A DNA stretch of 64,000 bases from Druceiella hillmani (taxonomy: Eukaryota > Arthropoda > Insecta > Lepidoptera > Hepialidae): NCBI GenBank assembly GCA_039881145.1, contig JAYKKI010000037.1:20428501-20492500 (forward strand), written 5' to 3'. The position numbers and the translations under genes were made by a program. The notes under the pieces were generated by a model that was not told where the DNA came from, did no database searches, and was given only the letters and a program-made list of their open reading frames with translations. The stretch's first letter is position 1. Each line of letters opens with the position of its first letter. Positions 63,019 to 64,000 of the stretch are shown here, piece after piece.

Positions 63019-64000
63019 ATAATTAATTAATTGTATATTAAGATTTTATCATACATATCCAAGAAAGAATGTTTAAAAAAAAAAGTTAAACATACTTATA
63101 TGTTTTCTGTTACCCTAAAACCAAAAATAAATTTATCTCAATTATAACTAATCATAAGACATACGTACCCAAATATCATTCATCTTTTTGGACGTGATGA
63201 AATTTTTATCGGATGAACCATTCATACCAGAAGAGACTTAGAATACTAAAATAGGCTAAACAATTGCATAAGTATATCCTTTTTCTAGAATATTTCTATT
63301 TAATTACAACTCGCCTACCATCTAAACAAAAGTATATCTACGTTAAACATACATATATATTTTTATTGGACCAAAATCAAAAGCAAATTCATCCCAATCA
63401 TAATTATATTTACAGCAAGCACCTTTGGGATGGGATGAATTTCTATCCCACGAATCCTTCAAACGATTTTTTGTTTATAGAAATCGAATGCAACAACAAA
63501 TGAGGATTTAAGCTGATATGATGTCCTAATCCAGCTATTTTGTTACATTAAACTAGCTAACCCGTTCTCTTTTTGTATTTTGAAGATTAAGTGTATTTAT
63601 ATTGTAAAACTGCTAGAGTTTTGTTTCCATTTCTGCTAGTATTATTGACACCCCCGTATATTGTAGAATGAGTTATTTTGAATTTTTTTTGTTTAGTGGA
63701 TATCTTATTACAATTCATGCTTTCGAAATCTCATTCTTGTTTCGATGTTTCACAATTTCTACTTTCGCCATGAAAATAGATTTGTAGAATTTTTTCCCTG
63801 ACATTTTTATTACTTATGCTTAAAAACATACCACATTTTAAAATCGGTGCCATCTTTCATTGAATTGATGAATGGTTTCTTTAAATTTCTTTCCCGTAAA
63901 TTTTACCTTGAATTTGTAGATTTTAATAAAATTCAAGTACTTTAAAATTCTTATTTATTTTAATTTTTCCCTACTGTTCGGCAGTCGTGAATATTTTGAA
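63019..64000. other. AT-rich non-coding stretch with diverged duplication
   Basis: No gene. The small frame at 63264-63503 overlaps the second copy of the duplication at 63085-63463. Confidence 0.5.
63085..63463. repeat. Diverged direct duplication of about 130 bp
   Basis: GTTAAACATACTTATATG and what follows (63085-63225) resembles GTTAAACATACATATATA and what follows (63342-63463). Shared order: a CCAAAA(T)CAAAARYAAATT block, a TCHCAATYATAA block, and GATGRAATTTYTATC near the end. The offset is about 257 bp. It could be a decayed repeat or the tail of a non-autonomous element. Confidence 0.55.

Overview
This is a strongly AT-rich eukaryotic window, most likely from an insect. The evidence is the transposon content: a BEL/Pao LTR retrotransposon, a DD34D mariner, a Jockey-clade LINE and a fossil of a second LINE, set in AT-rich non-coding DNA with long (TA)n and (GT)n microsatellites. 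I found no host protein-coding gene, exon, tRNA or rRNA that I can support. The window reads as a gene-poor intergenic or long-intron region with decayed mobile elements and repeats.

Layout. 1-7.6 kb: AT-rich DNA with (TA)n arrays, a Z-DNA-prone CA/CG tract and a decayed 75-bp tandem array. 7.6-14.0 kb: a very large imperfect inverted repeat, with arms of about 1.9 kb around a spacer of about 1.7 kb; the right arm carries about 0.84 kb not found in the left. 14-35 kb: non-coding, with several near-perfect hairpins (the best at 24,062-24,196), minisatellites, microsatellites and CpG-richer patches. 35.1-35.6 kb: C-terminal fossil of a LINE reverse transcriptase. 38.3-39.4 kb: a mariner copy on the minus strand with both inverted repeats but an internally deleted transposase. 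42.9-43.4 kb: the longest (TA)n array and a diverged minisatellite. 45,734-51,577: a structurally complete BEL/Pao element with two LTRs, a CAAAC target-site duplication, a tRNA-Trp primer site and a polypurine tract. Its gag-pol carries at least two frameshifts and four in-frame stops. 51.6-60.5 kb: non-coding, with diverged direct repeats. 60.5-63.0 kb: a Jockey-type LINE truncated at both ends. 63.0-64.0 kb: non-coding, with a diverged duplication.

No autonomous mobile element remains. The BEL copy has structurally complete ends and LTRs about 3.5% different by eye, so it is the youngest large insertion. The mariner lacks the transposase segment that should hold the first catalytic Asp, and both LINEs are fragments. 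The least explained structure is the 6.4-kb inverted repeat, followed by the 135-nt hairpin at 24.1 kb. I saw no convincing new protein-coding system.
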